Shown: positions 1 through 12,171 of the stretch, piece by piece
How positions within the stretch are numbered: the stretch's first letter is position 1
Layout of the letters: every line of letters begins with the position of its first letter
Assembly (NCBI GenBank): GCA_013397795.1
Contig: VZTJ01003578.1
Location: 1-64,000, forward strand
Origin: Orthonyx spaldingii
Lineage: Eukaryota > Chordata > Aves > Passeriformes > Orthonychidae
DNA length: 64,000 nt
Direction: 5' to 3'
Position numbers and translations under genes: made by a program
Notes under the pieces: generated by a model
Told to the model about the DNA's origin: nothing
Databases searched by the model: none
What the model saw: the letters and a program-made list of their open reading frames with translations, nothing else

Positions 1-2929
1 TTCAAATGCATTACAACACCTACTAGTCTGATTTGCAATGTTTATAAGTAAGTACTTTGCTTTTGACAGGCTGCAAAACAGAGTTGCCCAAATCCCTCCC
101 CCTCCAAATTTGGGGTTTTTTTTTTGGTTTTGTTTTTTTTAAGAAACATTCCTGGAACTATGATTAACCACATGACAAAATAATTAACAAGGGAAGAAAC
201 CTTGAAGAGCTAAATCTAGTACAAACACACATATAATGTGTCACTGGGAAAATTAAATACTATTAAAAATAAAACCTCTCTGGGGAAGTGTACAGAAGAT
301 GAGTGTGCAGTCATTAAAAGCAGTGTGAGAAAAATGGAAAGGTATACTTATGTATGTGTGTACATGCTAGCACATGAAAAATGTCAAACAAAACTTGCAT
401 TTTTTTATTACTATTTTTCCAAATTTGCCAAAGAACAAATAATACTAGGAGTAGTCAAGCTGACACTCTGACCTGGAATATCAGGTTGCACAAGCTGATA
501 GTGGAAATTTCCACCATGAAGTGTCACACTGTCAAATGGAGAAATCTAGTGAGTCTCCTCAGGAGAAATCCTTTAGTTTGTCCTCTTAGCATTTGATGTG
601 AAGGTTTTTATCAGTTTGCTCCCAGGAATTCTTAGTCTTTTTTCATTTTTTTCCAGTCCAAGTTAGTTGTACTTGGGTTAGTTATTTAAAGCAAGGTTCT
701 TCTTGCCTGTGTTCTGGCAGCCTCCCCAACACTCTGTTCCTTCCCCTTTCTCCTCATCTCCACTTTCTCCTCTCACTCCAAAATACTGGGCAGTTCCAAA
801 TTTAAAACTAGAATTTTTAAAAATGGAAAGAGTAGGGAAAGCATGCTGGATCCCCTTGACAAGTTTTAAAGCTCCTTCATCTCAGAATATGCACTATTTT
901 TTCCAGTTGGAAAACATGTATAATGGTTAATTCTTATGTTTATTCCTGTTAAATAGTCCATTATAAAAAAGGTTTTATAAGTTTACTTGTTTGACTTTCA
1001 CTTCGAGTAATAGTATCACCTTTTTATTTTTGTAATAGTGTCAGACAAACATTTTATCTAATGACTTCCACTAATTCAAAGAAAAGTATTTTTCTTTTAA
1101 GCTTGGCCAACAAGAGATCTCAACCCAATGAATGAAATGTTCTGCAGACGATTCTTACTGAGCCATATCAAAGGAAATATAACAAAAAACAACCTAAATT
1201 TCACAGCAGTTGCTCAGCATCTACAGTGCAAAGAGAGAAAGACTCAGTGGGATTAATCCTTCACACTCTGTTCATGCTTCTGGTTAAGATACAAACTAGA
1301 ATTTAATGCAGAGATTTCAAGGACGAATTTAGAAGTTCCCTGAAGAACTTCCCTGAAGTGTGTGCATTCTAGAAGCATTTAGTTCTCCACAGCTCTGCCC
1401 TCAGCCACGACAGCCTGAGACCAGCCAGGTTTTTCCACTGAGCTCACACCTTGCACAGTGTCTATCCACATCCACTGTAATTCATGCCTGTTATCTGTAC
1501 CTGGATAACTGAGTTTTTAGCTTCTTAACCAAACCTGTTTCCTGCTGAAATGACTGCACAACACACAGCTGTCAGCAGGCTCTAGTAAGGAAATGTGGGA
1601 AGTGCCTGAACACAGCAGGAGAGAGCTGTAGCTCAGGCACCTCTTACATGCAGTTTTTTCACTGCACACATAACTACATGCAACAGCTCAAAATAAACGT
1701 TTCTGTGGAAATCACTCTCCACATGGCAATATCCAATGTTCCTATCTCTGTCCTCATCCCTGTTTTAGAGATGGTGGCAGCAAACACACAGGTGATTCCA
1801 AAGGGGCCCCCTCCTTAAACTGGTTCTGCGTAAGTCCTCACAGTGATGCATCAGCTGTGTCAGGGAGCGCAACAAAAAGAAAATCATCATTTTCTGTACA
1901 ACACAACAAAGCAGTTGGTTTAATTAAATACAGAAGTCGTGGTAAATGGCAGCCAAGCCAGCTGGAGGGTAGGAAAGTGTTCACAGTCCAAATAGAGAAA
2001 AAATGGGATCTCCAAAGCAGGAAAGGGAATGGGGTCACCACCAATATTACCAAATGCCACAGGCACGTGATACTTCAAAATACTTTCTCCCACAGTTTTT
2101 TGTTGACTTCAATAGCAACAAAGAAGCTTTCTCCATTCCTGGACATTTCACTTGCAGGCAGTTCTCTGTGAGCACTACCAAACACTGCAGGAGACAGATC
2201 CAGCCCAGCATTTGCACTAAGTATGGCTCTAAACACCCTCAGTTCTCTCTTCCGCCCTGACCATTCTGCTGTCCCTGTGGCGCACAAGATGCTGTTACGT
2301 GTGTGCTGCGTTTGTCTGTACACACAGCTGTGGTTCAGGAATGGTGCTCCTACCAAAACACTTCCAAACCATGCACTGCTCCTCTGCAGCAGCATGGAGA
2401 GGAGAACTGGAGGCACAAAAGGCAAAGCTCATGGGCTGAGATAAGAACAATTTACTGGAAACAGCAATGAGATAAGGAAATGGACAGTAACAGCACAATA
2501 ATAAGGACAGAGGGTACAGAAACAGGCCACGATTCACACCATGTGGAAACCTCACAGTCCCCTGAAGAGACCCTTCCCCTACTCGAAGCAGTGACAGGAG
2601 ATGGCACAGAATAACCTCCAGGTCCTGGCCATGTGCCTCCTGGCTACTGCAGAAATTAACCCTGGCCAGAACCAGCACAAGACACATACACTGAATAGGC
2701 AGCTTACATTCCATGGATTTGCCTGCTTGGATCAAAGACCATTTTGCAGTGGGCAATGAATATTAGCTGTGTGATGTCTATTCAACACCATTAATTTGTT
2801 TCTGGAGGAAACCTATGCTTAAAGCAGAAGCACAAAATGTCTGCTTCTACCCTTGGTCATAGAACCTTTTATCAGCCACCCTAAAACAGGCCAACAGGCA
2901 CAAGAGTTAGTAGGAAGATTTGCCCCTAC
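1..2929 (-). other. DUSP16: DUSP16 intron 6, partial (phase 2)
   Basis: Only the donor side (gtaggg at 2,929) is present; the acceptor and final coding exon lie to the left of position 1. The stretch is AT-rich and shows no recognisable gene or mobile element. A minus-strand open frame at 2,295-2,756 starts with TTG and resembles nothing I know. Confidence 0.85.
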
Positions 2930-3053
2930 CTGTAAGCTTCATCCAAGGACATATCCATTCTTTTCATGATGTATGCAATGGCAATTGTGGCAGAGCGAGA
3001 TATCCCAGCTAAACAGTGCACCAACACACGGCCATTGGATGCTTTTGCTTTTT
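2930..3053 (-). CDS. DUSP16: DUSP16 fifth coding exon: catalytic HCxxxxxR signature
   Basis: This 124-bp exon completes glutamate 232, then encodes residues 233-272 and two bases of an arginine codon. It contains the phosphatase signature VHCLAGISRSATIAIAYIMK: H244, nucleophile C245 and R251. It ends RMDMSLDEAY-R. The count puts the cysteine one residue after human C244, in line with the one-residue N-terminal insertion. The acceptor tag|AA and donor CAG|gtaggg support phase 1 in and 2 out. The next exon (expected to start FVKEKRP) and the C-terminal tail are outside the window, so the gene is truncated by the window edge and not broken. Confidence 0.97.
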
Positions 3054-3736
3054 CTACATGGCAAAAGAAATTGGCAAGTGTCAACCCCAGCAGCATCACA
3101 CCAGGATGAGAAGTTTGCAAAGAAAGCAGTGTTATTGAAAATTATTCAAAGCTTCCAAATGAACTGCTAATTGCAAATCTCATGGAAGCTTGAAACAAAA
3201 CTCACTTATTTTCTCTAGCACTGTGCAGTAGCGTTGAGTATAGAAAAAGCATGACTACACACAGGAAACAGGCTGCAGTCACAGCATACCTCATTTTAAT
3301 GTGTACTTAAACAGCCCTATTTAGATGTCTGGGAAAGGTGATTGTTTCTAACTCCATGTACAAGTAAAAACAAGCATTCACCGTGGAACAATTTGGCCAG
3401 TTCAAATCTGGCTAGTTCACTTCTCCAAGGTAAAGACAGAAGGTGTATGTCCAAATTTCTAATCCAGTCTCTGCAGACATGTATCAGGCATCTCCCTGGC
3501 TGCCTGAAAGCAGCTCTGAAGTGCCTTTGTTCTGTAATGCTGGAACATGCAGTGGCAGAATCTCCCCACCTTTTGCTCCTGTGTTTATGAAGTAATGCTG
3601 ATCATGTCCATAGATCCTGAGGGTATTTTCACACCACCCAGAAAGCACTTGGCGCTTCTCCAGCCAAAACAGCAAGGCAGACACATAGAGCAACCCAAAA
3701 ACCATTCGAGAGAGAGAATTTAAATTCTCTACTCAC
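3054..3736 (-). other. DUSP16: DUSP16 intron 5 (683 bp, phase 1)
   Basis: This short intron lies between the two catalytic-domain exons, with donor ATAG|gtgagt and acceptor tttgccatgtag. The reading frame runs across without loss. Nothing else is recognisable in it. Confidence 0.92.
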
Positions 3737-3896
3737 CTATAAAATCGACTGATTTATCCAACCAAGGCAAAATTTTCTCACAAAAGCTGTCATTCACAGG
3801 CACTCTGAGGAAATGGGATTCTGGAATAAAATCAGGCTTTGGACAAGTATTGCTGGCATTCAGTACATAGCCAATGTCATTCTGCTGCATCAGCTC
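3737..3896 (-). CDS. DUSP16: DUSP16 fourth coding exon: phosphatase domain with general-acid loop
   Basis: This 160-bp exon encodes residues 179-231. It begins ELMQQNDIGYVLNASNTCPK, continues with PESHFLRVPVNDSFCEKILP and ends WLDKSVDFI plus one base of the next glutamate codon. The aspartate in VNDSF (about residue 214) is the expected general acid of the dual-specificity phosphatase mechanism. The acceptor ctttcctag|GAG and donor ATAG|gtgagt are canonical, with phase 0 in and 1 out. It differs from remembered human DUSP16 by about one residue here (QNDIG versus QNGIG), so this is the most conserved part of the gene in the window. Confidence 0.96.
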
Positions 3897-4083
3897 CTAG
3901 GAAAGAGAGGAAGGTTAAGCCTAGAGAAGTCAAATGGTACCTTTGGCACATTAAAAAGCTAAAAACCAAACTGAAATTTATGTTGGAATTGCTCTAGATG
4001 TGTAAGGGACATTCTTCTAGGGAAAAGACAACTCCTCAGCTTTGAATTCTTTTAACAACTTCTAATGAGATATCCAGTGTGTG

Positions 4084-4278
4084 CAAATAACATATGGACT
4101 GCAAATCCCATAAAAATAAAGTTAACAAAGAACAGAAGTAGTGGTAGAATATCTTCTGGTACTCTGGAGCATCACTTNTGTGTCCAAATAACATATGGAC
4201 TGCAAATCCCATAAAAATAAAGTTAACAAAGAACAGAAGTAGTGGTAGAATATCTTCTGGTACTCTGGAGCATCACTT
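4084..4278 (+). repeat. Exact 94-bp tandem duplication separated by an N
   Basis: Positions 4,084-4,177 and 4,185-4,278 are identical, with period 101 and a single N at 4,178 in the short spacer. The absence of any difference and the N at the joint point to two overlapping contig ends placed side by side, not to a biological repeat. Confidence 0.9.
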
Positions 4279-5079
4279 CCAAGAGAATGAACGTTTTGCT
4301 ACTTTGGTTTAAATTCTCACCACGCAAGCTGACAACAAACACTTCCCACATGCAGTTTGCTGACCTGAATATGTGGTTTTCAGATCACATATCTAGGACT
4401 GAAATTGCCCCATCACAGATACTGGTGGGAAATAGGAAATGAAATGGATGCCTCCTGCAGTCACCTCTTGAGTCCAGGTGTTTCTTGTTTCTAAGGGAAT
4501 GTGCAAAACTCTCTCAAAACCTCAAGGAAAGAACTGAAGATCTTGAATTAAACCATTTCCACACAGCATCAAGTGGCATTTTACAGGAGTCCTGCTCTGT
4601 GATTTACAATTTCAGTTTTCAGTCTCTAGGCCTCTTGCCTCTCAGAGAAATGTCACAGGAACAAGCAAAGACAGTGTATATTTAGGAGTCAACTGGGCTT
4701 TTAAATAAGTCAGTTTTCTTGTCTGAAATAGAAGAGACGCTCCTCTGTTCTGCATCTGGCCATACTCATGGTATTTAGAGTTGTGCCTAGTAAGTTTGTG
4801 ATGCAGTGGGCACCTTAGTGCAAAAACATGTGGAAGAAGTACTGGAAAAGTGGAGATGGCTCTACCAGAAACCATCCAGTCTCCTTCAGGAAATCATCTT
4901 GACACAGAAAAGCAACTTAGCATGTTAGAGTAATGCTTATCAAACTGCCATGGTTCAGAGAGGATCTGGCAGTAAGTGACATGCAATACTAGGCTGGGAC
5001 ACTACTTACACTGAACATAAACATTGGGGAGCTTTTGGCCAGGTTTCTATGGGAACTCATAGCTCAAAATAAACATTAC

Positions 5080-5080
<1 letters not shown>

Positions 5081-5126
<46 letters not shown>
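5081..5126 (+). repeat. Poly-A tract, 46 bases
   Basis: This is an uninterrupted run of 46 A in intron 4. It follows AATAAACATTACC, but no upstream retrocopy or SINE body is recognisable. The length is likely variable and hard to sequence. Confidence 0.9.
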
Positions 5127-5127
<1 letters not shown>

Positions 5128-8100
5128 CCAAAACCTGATTTTAATCCTTTTGCTTTCATAGCAGATATATAATAAAGTTTGTCAATCCATAGGAACAGTA
5201 GCATGAATGAATTCTTATAGTGCAGATTTCAACTGGAGATCTACCAGTAGGAAAATACAGTCACAAAGCCAAATGGTTGATTCTTCCCCATTTCTTTTTC
5301 TGCAAGCACAAAGACCTTTTGGTGAGGAGAAACAGGGATATGCTTATTTAGCAGAAGAGCCAGAACTGTGTCTTGTTCAGTCAGAGCAGTCTCAGTAACA
5401 TGTGATGCTGAGCACAGGTACCCCACAGAGTGTAGGAGGGGTAAGCACACACAGGGATGTCCACACACAGATTAAATGCTGAGTGAGAACAAAGGGCTGC
5501 AGGGGAGAAGGGAATCTACATCAGTCATTTGCAGTGGAAAGTGCAGAAAGTCCAGCCAAACGGGGAATTTGCATGAATTTCTGCTAGCAAGCAAATTTTT
5601 GTTGCCTGAAGCAAAATGAGCAGCTCCTTCAACCTTTCATTCAGAGTCCCTCACATCAGCACAATCAGAGGCTGGAGCTGTAGGCACCTTAAAGTAAGGG
5701 ACATGCATTATGTCATAAACACACCCATCCAAGGGGAACAGGAGATGGACAATTCCTTGCAAACAAATCATCAGAAATATTATTTGCAGCAATGGTCAAA
5801 AGACAAAAAAAAAACCAAAAAACAAAAAAACAAAGGGAAAAGGGCTGTGTGTATCAAACTAAGTTCTCAGCCCTAGTGCTTCTTGCCCTGCTAACTTCCT
5901 GGGTCACACTCCCAGTATAGCTCAGCTTCACATCAACAAATTCCAGTGTGTCCCTGTCTGCCCCTCTCCCTTACTTCACCACCCCTCAGCTGAAGCACCA
6001 AGCTCCCTCCCATAGCTGCTGCTGTCGCACCGTCCTTGCCCATATTTCACTCTCACACACTGACATGCTTAAAAGCAGGAGTGCTGTAAGGAAATGTGGG
6101 AATACTGGGAATTATCCAGAGGGGAAAGATCCTGGGAATGGGATTCCTGGCACAGGGGACTGACTGGACTCTTGGTATCTTACATGTCCCAATCCCCAGC
6201 ATCCCCACCTCACTGTCCTGGGCTGCACAGCTTTTCCAGGATCCCAAAGCTCTTCAGCAGCAACTCCTGGGAAATAATTACTGGCTTTAGGTCACTGAGC
6301 TGAAATACTGACCCCAAACCAGCTCACTCTCTGTTGTCACTGCTTGAAGGTGAGCGAGGAGCAACTGGAATATCTGGGACAAAAGCACACGCAGGGTCCT
6401 GAATTCCCAGGTACAAAGAGGGAGGTGGTGAAGGTCTCACTGACAAATGGACTGCCACAGTGCAGCTTTGCTGAGAACATAGCTAAGGGGGGGTGATGAA
6501 TTTGGGAGAATAGAAAACCTTATTATTTCTTTTAAAACATAAACGCTGATGGGCTGCACAGTCCAACCATCACCACTGCACAGTCATGCCAGGTTTTTGA
6601 TGTGGGATTGATTATTCACATGGAACAAGAAGGCTGCAGACGCCAAGTCCGAAATCTACAAGCCAAAGAAACCACCCCAAAATATTAGTGCTTGTCTCTC
6701 AGACTGACGCTAAAGAAAGAAGTTATGCTTCCTTCTGTCCTGAAGAATCAGTCATTCCCACTGAGACACACTCCAGTGTAATAACCATAACAGTGCCTTC
6801 ATTGTGAAGCACCCAAGAGGAAGGAGTGAATTACGATGGGAGGAAGATCCAAAAAATCCTAATACTAACAACTCTGTGAAAAGAAGGTAAATGTTCTTTT
6901 GTAAGCTTATTTACATTTTATGACTTGTTTAATCTGGAAATTAATAGCACCCTAAAATGTTATTTTGTTCCAGGAAATAAAATCCAGGTCTGAAAGAAAA
7001 GAAAGAGAATAGTTATGCAAGTGGGAAGACAGAAAGTTTTACATTTTAAATGCTGGTACAAACCATGAGGTATAAGTGTAGGAGGCTCATTCAGGCCCAT
7101 ACCCACACTACAGTTTGCTTTCTGTCACAGTAACTTTCAGAAAGGACACTGTCACTCTTGTGTAGGTCAGAATTTAGTTTTCCTCTCTTTCACACAGAGC
7201 AAGGAAGATCTTCTGTAAAATTAAATACTGTCTTGCAATGCCACAAATCTAACACAGGGAAACAACCACAATGTATCACACTGAGACGCAAAACAAGCCA
7301 ACTTTTCTCTCAGAACTCTTGTGAGGTTTTTAGCATTTCAACACTGCAAAAAATATGAATATTTGCAGAATTAAGAAATCTGCAAAAATTATAGAAATTC
7401 TCCTAAGACTTTCCTGAATTAATCATTAGTTTTGCTGAAGGACACAACCTAAGCATCTGTGGCTGCATATCTTTCCTAAATAAAGCATTATCAGCAGAGG
7501 TATTAATGGTAAACACCATTAGTAGTCTGAAAAAGTCATGAATACAGATTGTCCTGCAACAACAGAAGCATTTCCCTACTCAGGCACTCAGAGATAAGCT
7601 TATAAAGATCCTGAAGAGATAAGTTCATCTTGATAAAACCTGATGAAAATTCCTATCTTTAATTCATCAGGCTGAACAGTAGTGCAGATATTTTTGAGAT
7701 GATTTAATTTTAGAGAAATTGGTGTGCCTAGTGAATGGAAGAAATCACGAGAACTCACAGCACTGGAAGGCAAAAATAAGGTCAGTGTATACAACTACAT
7801 CTTAATAGTTTGGGGAATCTAACTAGAATTTTTCAGCAATTTGGGGGTTTTTTTAAATCTGGATTTGAATAGAAAAGAGCTATTTTAATCTTAGCAGAAA
7901 GCTGCCTTCTTGCCCCAAGCAGTCCCAGCAAGGCCATTAAACCAGAGCATGCAAATGTAACCATTTACCAGCTCCCAGACTGTCCTAACAGAGACAGCAC
8001 TTTGCTACTTGTCCTTATTTTTTTGTTGCTGGCCCTCTGCTTTCAAATGTTCTTTATTTCCCAGATTTCTTGCCATGTGTTTCTGGGCAACTGGTGTGGT

Positions 8101-8663
8101 AAGTCACCCTCCTTGCTCTCCCCAACACCCCTGTACAGGATCCAGGTCTCCCAGAAGCCAAGCATATTGCAGGAAGAGCAGGAGAGATCCATTGTTCATG
8201 TTTCTAATGTGCCAGAGTGTGGGTACCACTAACTCTTAGTTAAATCCAGAAACTGATTAAACCCAGGAAGCTGGGAGTTGGTGGTATTGGGGAAAACATC
8301 AAGTGCATTCTGAGAGGTGGAAATTGTAATTTGTTCCCACAGTTTCTTAATACGTTCCAGTATTAAAGATGAAAGCCATTTTGCATTTCCCAGAGGCAAA
8401 CATGGAAACTGAAGATGTAGATAAGAGGCAGACAATCCACTGGCACTCAGGTCTAGTTTAGTGCAGCCAACAAGTGATGTGCCCAAGTAAGAGGAAAAGG
8501 TACAAAAAATAAGTCGATCTGAAATCAAAATATTTGTATTTGTCCTAAAAATGGATAAGAAATCTAAGAGGTCACCAACTGAAGAACTTCCAAGAGATTG
8601 ACTGTCAGGGATGACAGCAGGTGGTAAGAACTTCCTGAACACCTAAATAGGTGGTGTGCTGCC

Positions 8664-8745
8664 ATTTGTGTGGTTCTCCATACAGCATGGGAAACACAGT
8701 AATCCTTGATTTTCAGTCCCAAGAACACATGAAGAAGTACAAATC
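8664..8745 (+). repeat. Direct repeat copy A (intron 4)
   Basis: This 82-bp segment contains ATGGGAAACACAGTAATCCT near its centre. It aligns over its whole length with 10,638-10,718 with a few substitutions and indels. The family is unknown to me. It lies on one side of the DUSP16 exon at 10,336-10,499. Confidence 0.8.
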
Positions 8746-10335
8746 TGACCAACTCCTGGGGCTATTGCACTAATTCTGAAGTATCTGCAGTGGCAGGGTT
8801 TCCTTTTCCACACACTGAAGTGACACCAAGACTGCAGACACTGAAACAAACAGCATAAAAACATCTAATACCTTATCAACTGAAAGAATTGATTGCTTTT
8901 TAAACATTTTTTAGTTCCTGCTTCTTTTGCCTGGGGATCATAAATGATTTTTATGGTAGGAAGAGTAATAAGCTGCTTTGACATCCATCATAAGTGAATC
9001 ACGTTTGAATGGCTGACTTGCTACCTGGCAGTAAAGGTAAGGAAGATTTTAAAGGACAATGTAGATGCAATGACTGCTGACTATCCTCGATTTCAGTGCT
9101 CTCTGCTAAAGCACAATTACCTTCTACATGATTGCTTGTGTGTCAAAAATCCCCTTAAAATAATTGTGAAAAATCTAAAAATAGCCTATTAATGGCCAGA
9201 CGGGGATGAAGTAAAAGTAGAAGAAACCAGTGAATATTAAGCTTAAGTACATATAAGTAATTAATAAGAATATTAAGTACATAAATTTTATGCAATTACA
9301 GGACTACTTATGATAGCTCCTGGCTTAAGCTTTGTACATGAATAAAAAACCATACACATAAGCCGTGCACATAATTAGGGCAATACTCTAGGGTGAAGCA
9401 CTCCTTCCCTCTCCCCCATCCATGTATTTAATGCCAGCTCATGAAGGCTGTTGGCTAATGAATAGGACTGTCAGAGAACACGGGAGGCAAGAGGGCACAT
9501 GCAGCACAAGTAATAAAAATTCCCTCTGAAGGGACCCAAGATGTAGGCTGGAAGCAGTGTGAGATGGTCTCCTCATGGAGGCAAACATCTGTGATATACA
9601 TAGAACAGAGACCTATGGCAATTTCAGACAAGCTCTCAAGACATCTGATAGTCCAGCATCCTACAAGTGCTATATTTGATTACTCTGCTCACTATTTTAA
9701 GTATATAAAATTTTTTTTGGCTATTCTTTAGGAGCAGGAATTACTAAATGCATACATAATTAGAAAGAGTAAAAGTTTCTTAATGCAGCACCACCATAAA
9801 AGCTCATTTTAAACAACCCCACTGATTGTTCAGGTCTGAACATTTCAGTAGGTGCACGAAGATTTGTTTGCAGTAATCCCGTACTGTACAATTCATGATG
9901 TTTAAATGCTATTATTTCTTACCACTTGAAGGAAACACTAAAACCAGACAATCCTCCTTTGTCCTACCATAGCCATGAATGTAACTGTGTCAACCTCCAA
10001 GACCTGCCAAAACAAACCAGTCAGAACTGTGACAGGAAAGCACTTGACCTGCTGTCACGGCAGATGTGAGTTTGCTGTTGGTTGATAAGTTCCTGAGGAA
10101 TGTTACCCCAAGCTGAAGTAGAAAGAAGCCCAAGTTTCATACTACATGACCCAGAGATTAATTATGTGGTGTGTGGATCACTAGTTCTCCCACAGTTTTC
10201 CATGGCTTCTGCAGGCAGCTTCTACCTGCATCCACTTCTGCTGTTTCAAGGATGCACCATGATGGGAGCATGGAGAAAGATCCCTGGAGATCAGATGCTC
10301 ATTCCAGTGACCCACATGGCACCCAGAACACTCAC

Positions 10336-10499
10336 CTTGTTCAGGACATCTCGCTGACACCCAAGGTAGAGATGAGGCAGGATTCTAGTTGGGCCAGTGT
10401 TGGAAACAGGTAGGCAGGGTTGAGAAATGCACGTAGGGATGAGTGTGGATTTTTCTTCACAGAGACCAGGGAAAGAGCTGGAGAACTCAGCAAACCCAC
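10336..10499 (-). CDS. DUSP16: DUSP16 third coding exon: end of rhodanese domain, linker, start of phosphatase domain
   Basis: This 164-bp exon completes glycine 124 and encodes residues 125-178. It begins GFAEFSSSFPGLCEEKSTL, passes through the linker with PTCISQPCLPV, and ends GPTRILPHLYLGCQRDVLNK, where the dual-specificity phosphatase fold begins. The acceptor cctttcacag|GT and donor AAG|gtgagt are strong, with phase 1 in and 0 out. Compared with remembered human DUSP16, the SRC triplet after AEF reads SSS here and G-K after LCE reads E-K. The rest is close. The exon is isolated by introns of 12.5 and 6.4 kb and is flanked by a pair of related repeats (8,664 and 10,638). Confidence 0.95.
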
Positions 10500-10637
10500 C
10501 TGTGAAAGGAAGAGCAAGTATTTAATTTACAACTGTGGTGGTGCCTATGCCAGTTCTAGGGGAAGATGGGGAGGCACTGAGGGGCAGCAGGAAAGCCTTA
10601 GCAGAGAAGCTGCACGTGTGCCTCTTCCTGAGGTCAG

Positions 10638-10718
10638 ATTTGTGGTTCTCCAGGCAAAATGGGAAACACAGTAATCCTCGATTTTTCACTCCCTAGAATA
10701 AGAGAGGAAATACAAATC
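10638..10718 (+). repeat. Direct repeat copy B (intron 3)
   Basis: This is the partner of the 8,664-8,745 copy in the same orientation, about 1,970 bp away. It starts 139 bp beyond the acceptor side of the 10.4-kb exon. It shares TTTGTGGTTCTCCA, ATGGGAAACACAGTAATCCT and a terminal TACAAATC with copy A. Confidence 0.8.
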
Positions 10719-11751
10719 CTTCTGTGGAGCCATCCATCAGCAGTCAAGGCCAGGCTATGTATTCCCACTCTGCCTGCAACATTTATTTCCCTCCCTCCAC
10801 ATCTCAGAAGTTTTTTATGCTTCTTCCCATTCTTAATATGTGGAAATGATTCTTCAGAAAAACAGGCACAGCACACCCAGCACACCAAGAGCAGACACGC
10901 CTTTCTGTTTCCACCCCAGCAAGATGCTTTCTAGACACTCCCTTCTCCTGCATCAGGTTTATACTGAGAGCTCATTAAGAAAAAGTCATGTTTACTCAAG
11001 TTGGAAAAGCATTAATATGCATTTAGTAATGCTTGCTTTTAAAATCCTACATTACTAATTAAAACCCTACATTGCTATTTTGTGTGCTGCTCCACAATTA
11101 ATGTATTTCATCCAATACACTGGAAGAAGTTTCATCTTTCAAAACCACATCAAGCCAAGGCTTCCCCATCTCGACTGGGGGAAGTGAAGCAGAGGGAAGA
11201 CTTGCAAACCACAGTGAAAATCCCCAGCTATTTCCTCCCAGATGAGCAGAGTTTTAACTGTAGGAAGAGTAACTATAACCTGTTCAGAATGAAGCACATT
11301 TTATCATCAATGAATTGAAGCACTGACGTGCTGAATCTGCCAAATGCTATGTTCACAATGATTACAGCTTGAAGATGTGAATTAAAATTACTCAGGAATA
11401 AGCTAATGTACTGTTTTGCCAGGGCTTGCATTACCATTGCCTGAATTACGCCTCCTCTTTAGATTTTAAAATCTGTATCATTAGTAAATAATACAAGGGA
11501 ATAGTGTGTAACAACCCATTTTATCTGATAAAAAAAGCCAGTGAGCAGATTCTAGAGCAAACATTTTATGAAAAGGAATTCCTGCTCAGTCTCCTGAATA
11601 AATAAACAAATAAATAATGTGCCTATTTTGCTAGACAAGCTAAGGCACTGCCTGTCAGGAGCACAGATCCTGCTTGTTCCATTGAATGAGAGGAAGAGTT
11701 TGCAAAACAGTTCTCTCACATACTTGCTAAATTTTCTTCTGTATGGCCTAA

Positions 11752-12171
11752 TGTTTTCCTTGCTGTTATAGGAAGCATTCCTTGAATTTACAGGCAATAT
11801 ATACCTCTGAGATTGAATTTAAGCAGTTATTTGAGAGGGTGGTGAAGAAGAGGAAATCAAATATTGGCCTTTGGTTTCATTTGCTTATTCTTGATTTCTT
11901 GGGAGCATTGTTGGCTGCTTTCTGGATCCTCTCACTGACACGGCTGGACATACAGAAGTCCTTACAAAGAAGCTGCACAAGCAAGGATTTTACATCTGTG
12001 CTATCTTTGCAAAAGACTACATGGGAAAAGTTCAACAAAAAAGGTTTCTTCTCAGCTACCTATAGATTGGTCTCATTTCTGTGTGAAACCTGTGACAAGA
12101 AATTAAGCAAGAAGTTAATGTGCAAAACAGCTGAGATTTTGCGAGATGGAGCCCATGCTCTGTCATCGTAA
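11752..12171 (+). other. Unexplained open frame with splice-like ends, antisense in intron 3
   Basis: The plus strand is open for about 140 codons. It is preceded by an acceptor-like TTGCTGTTATAG (ending 11,771) and followed by ATC|gtaagt near 12,169. The product would have a hydrophobic stretch (LLILDFLGALLAAFWIL) and a lysine-rich end. There is no ATG until near the end of the frame, and no family is recognised, so this may be chance or an old element. Confidence 0.2.

Larger units (their letters stand above)
3897..10335 (-). other. DUSP16: DUSP16 intron 4 (6,439 bp, phase 0)
   Basis: The donor is AAG|gtgagt and the acceptor ctctctttcctag. The intron contains an exact 94-bp duplication with an N between copies (4,084-4,278), a run of 46 A at 5,081-5,126, an A-rich patch near 5,800-5,835, and one copy of the repeat pair flanking the 10.4-kb exon (8,664-8,745). 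No gene is seen. Confidence 0.9.

Noticed and set aside
2295..2756. 153-codon minus-strand open frame just beyond the catalytic exon
   Set aside because: It starts with TTG, contains no recognisable motif, and does not match the expected continuation of DUSP16 (FVKEKRP). It lies in intron 6.
3395..3425. tRNA T-loop-like text (agttcaaatctggc)
   Set aside because: No matching acceptor stem, D arm or anticodon arm could be placed around it.
5041..5126. Poly-A tail of a processed retrocopy
   Set aside because: An AATAAA lies shortly before the 46-A run, but the sequence upstream matches no gene I recognise and no target-site duplication was found. It is more likely a homopolymer microsatellite.
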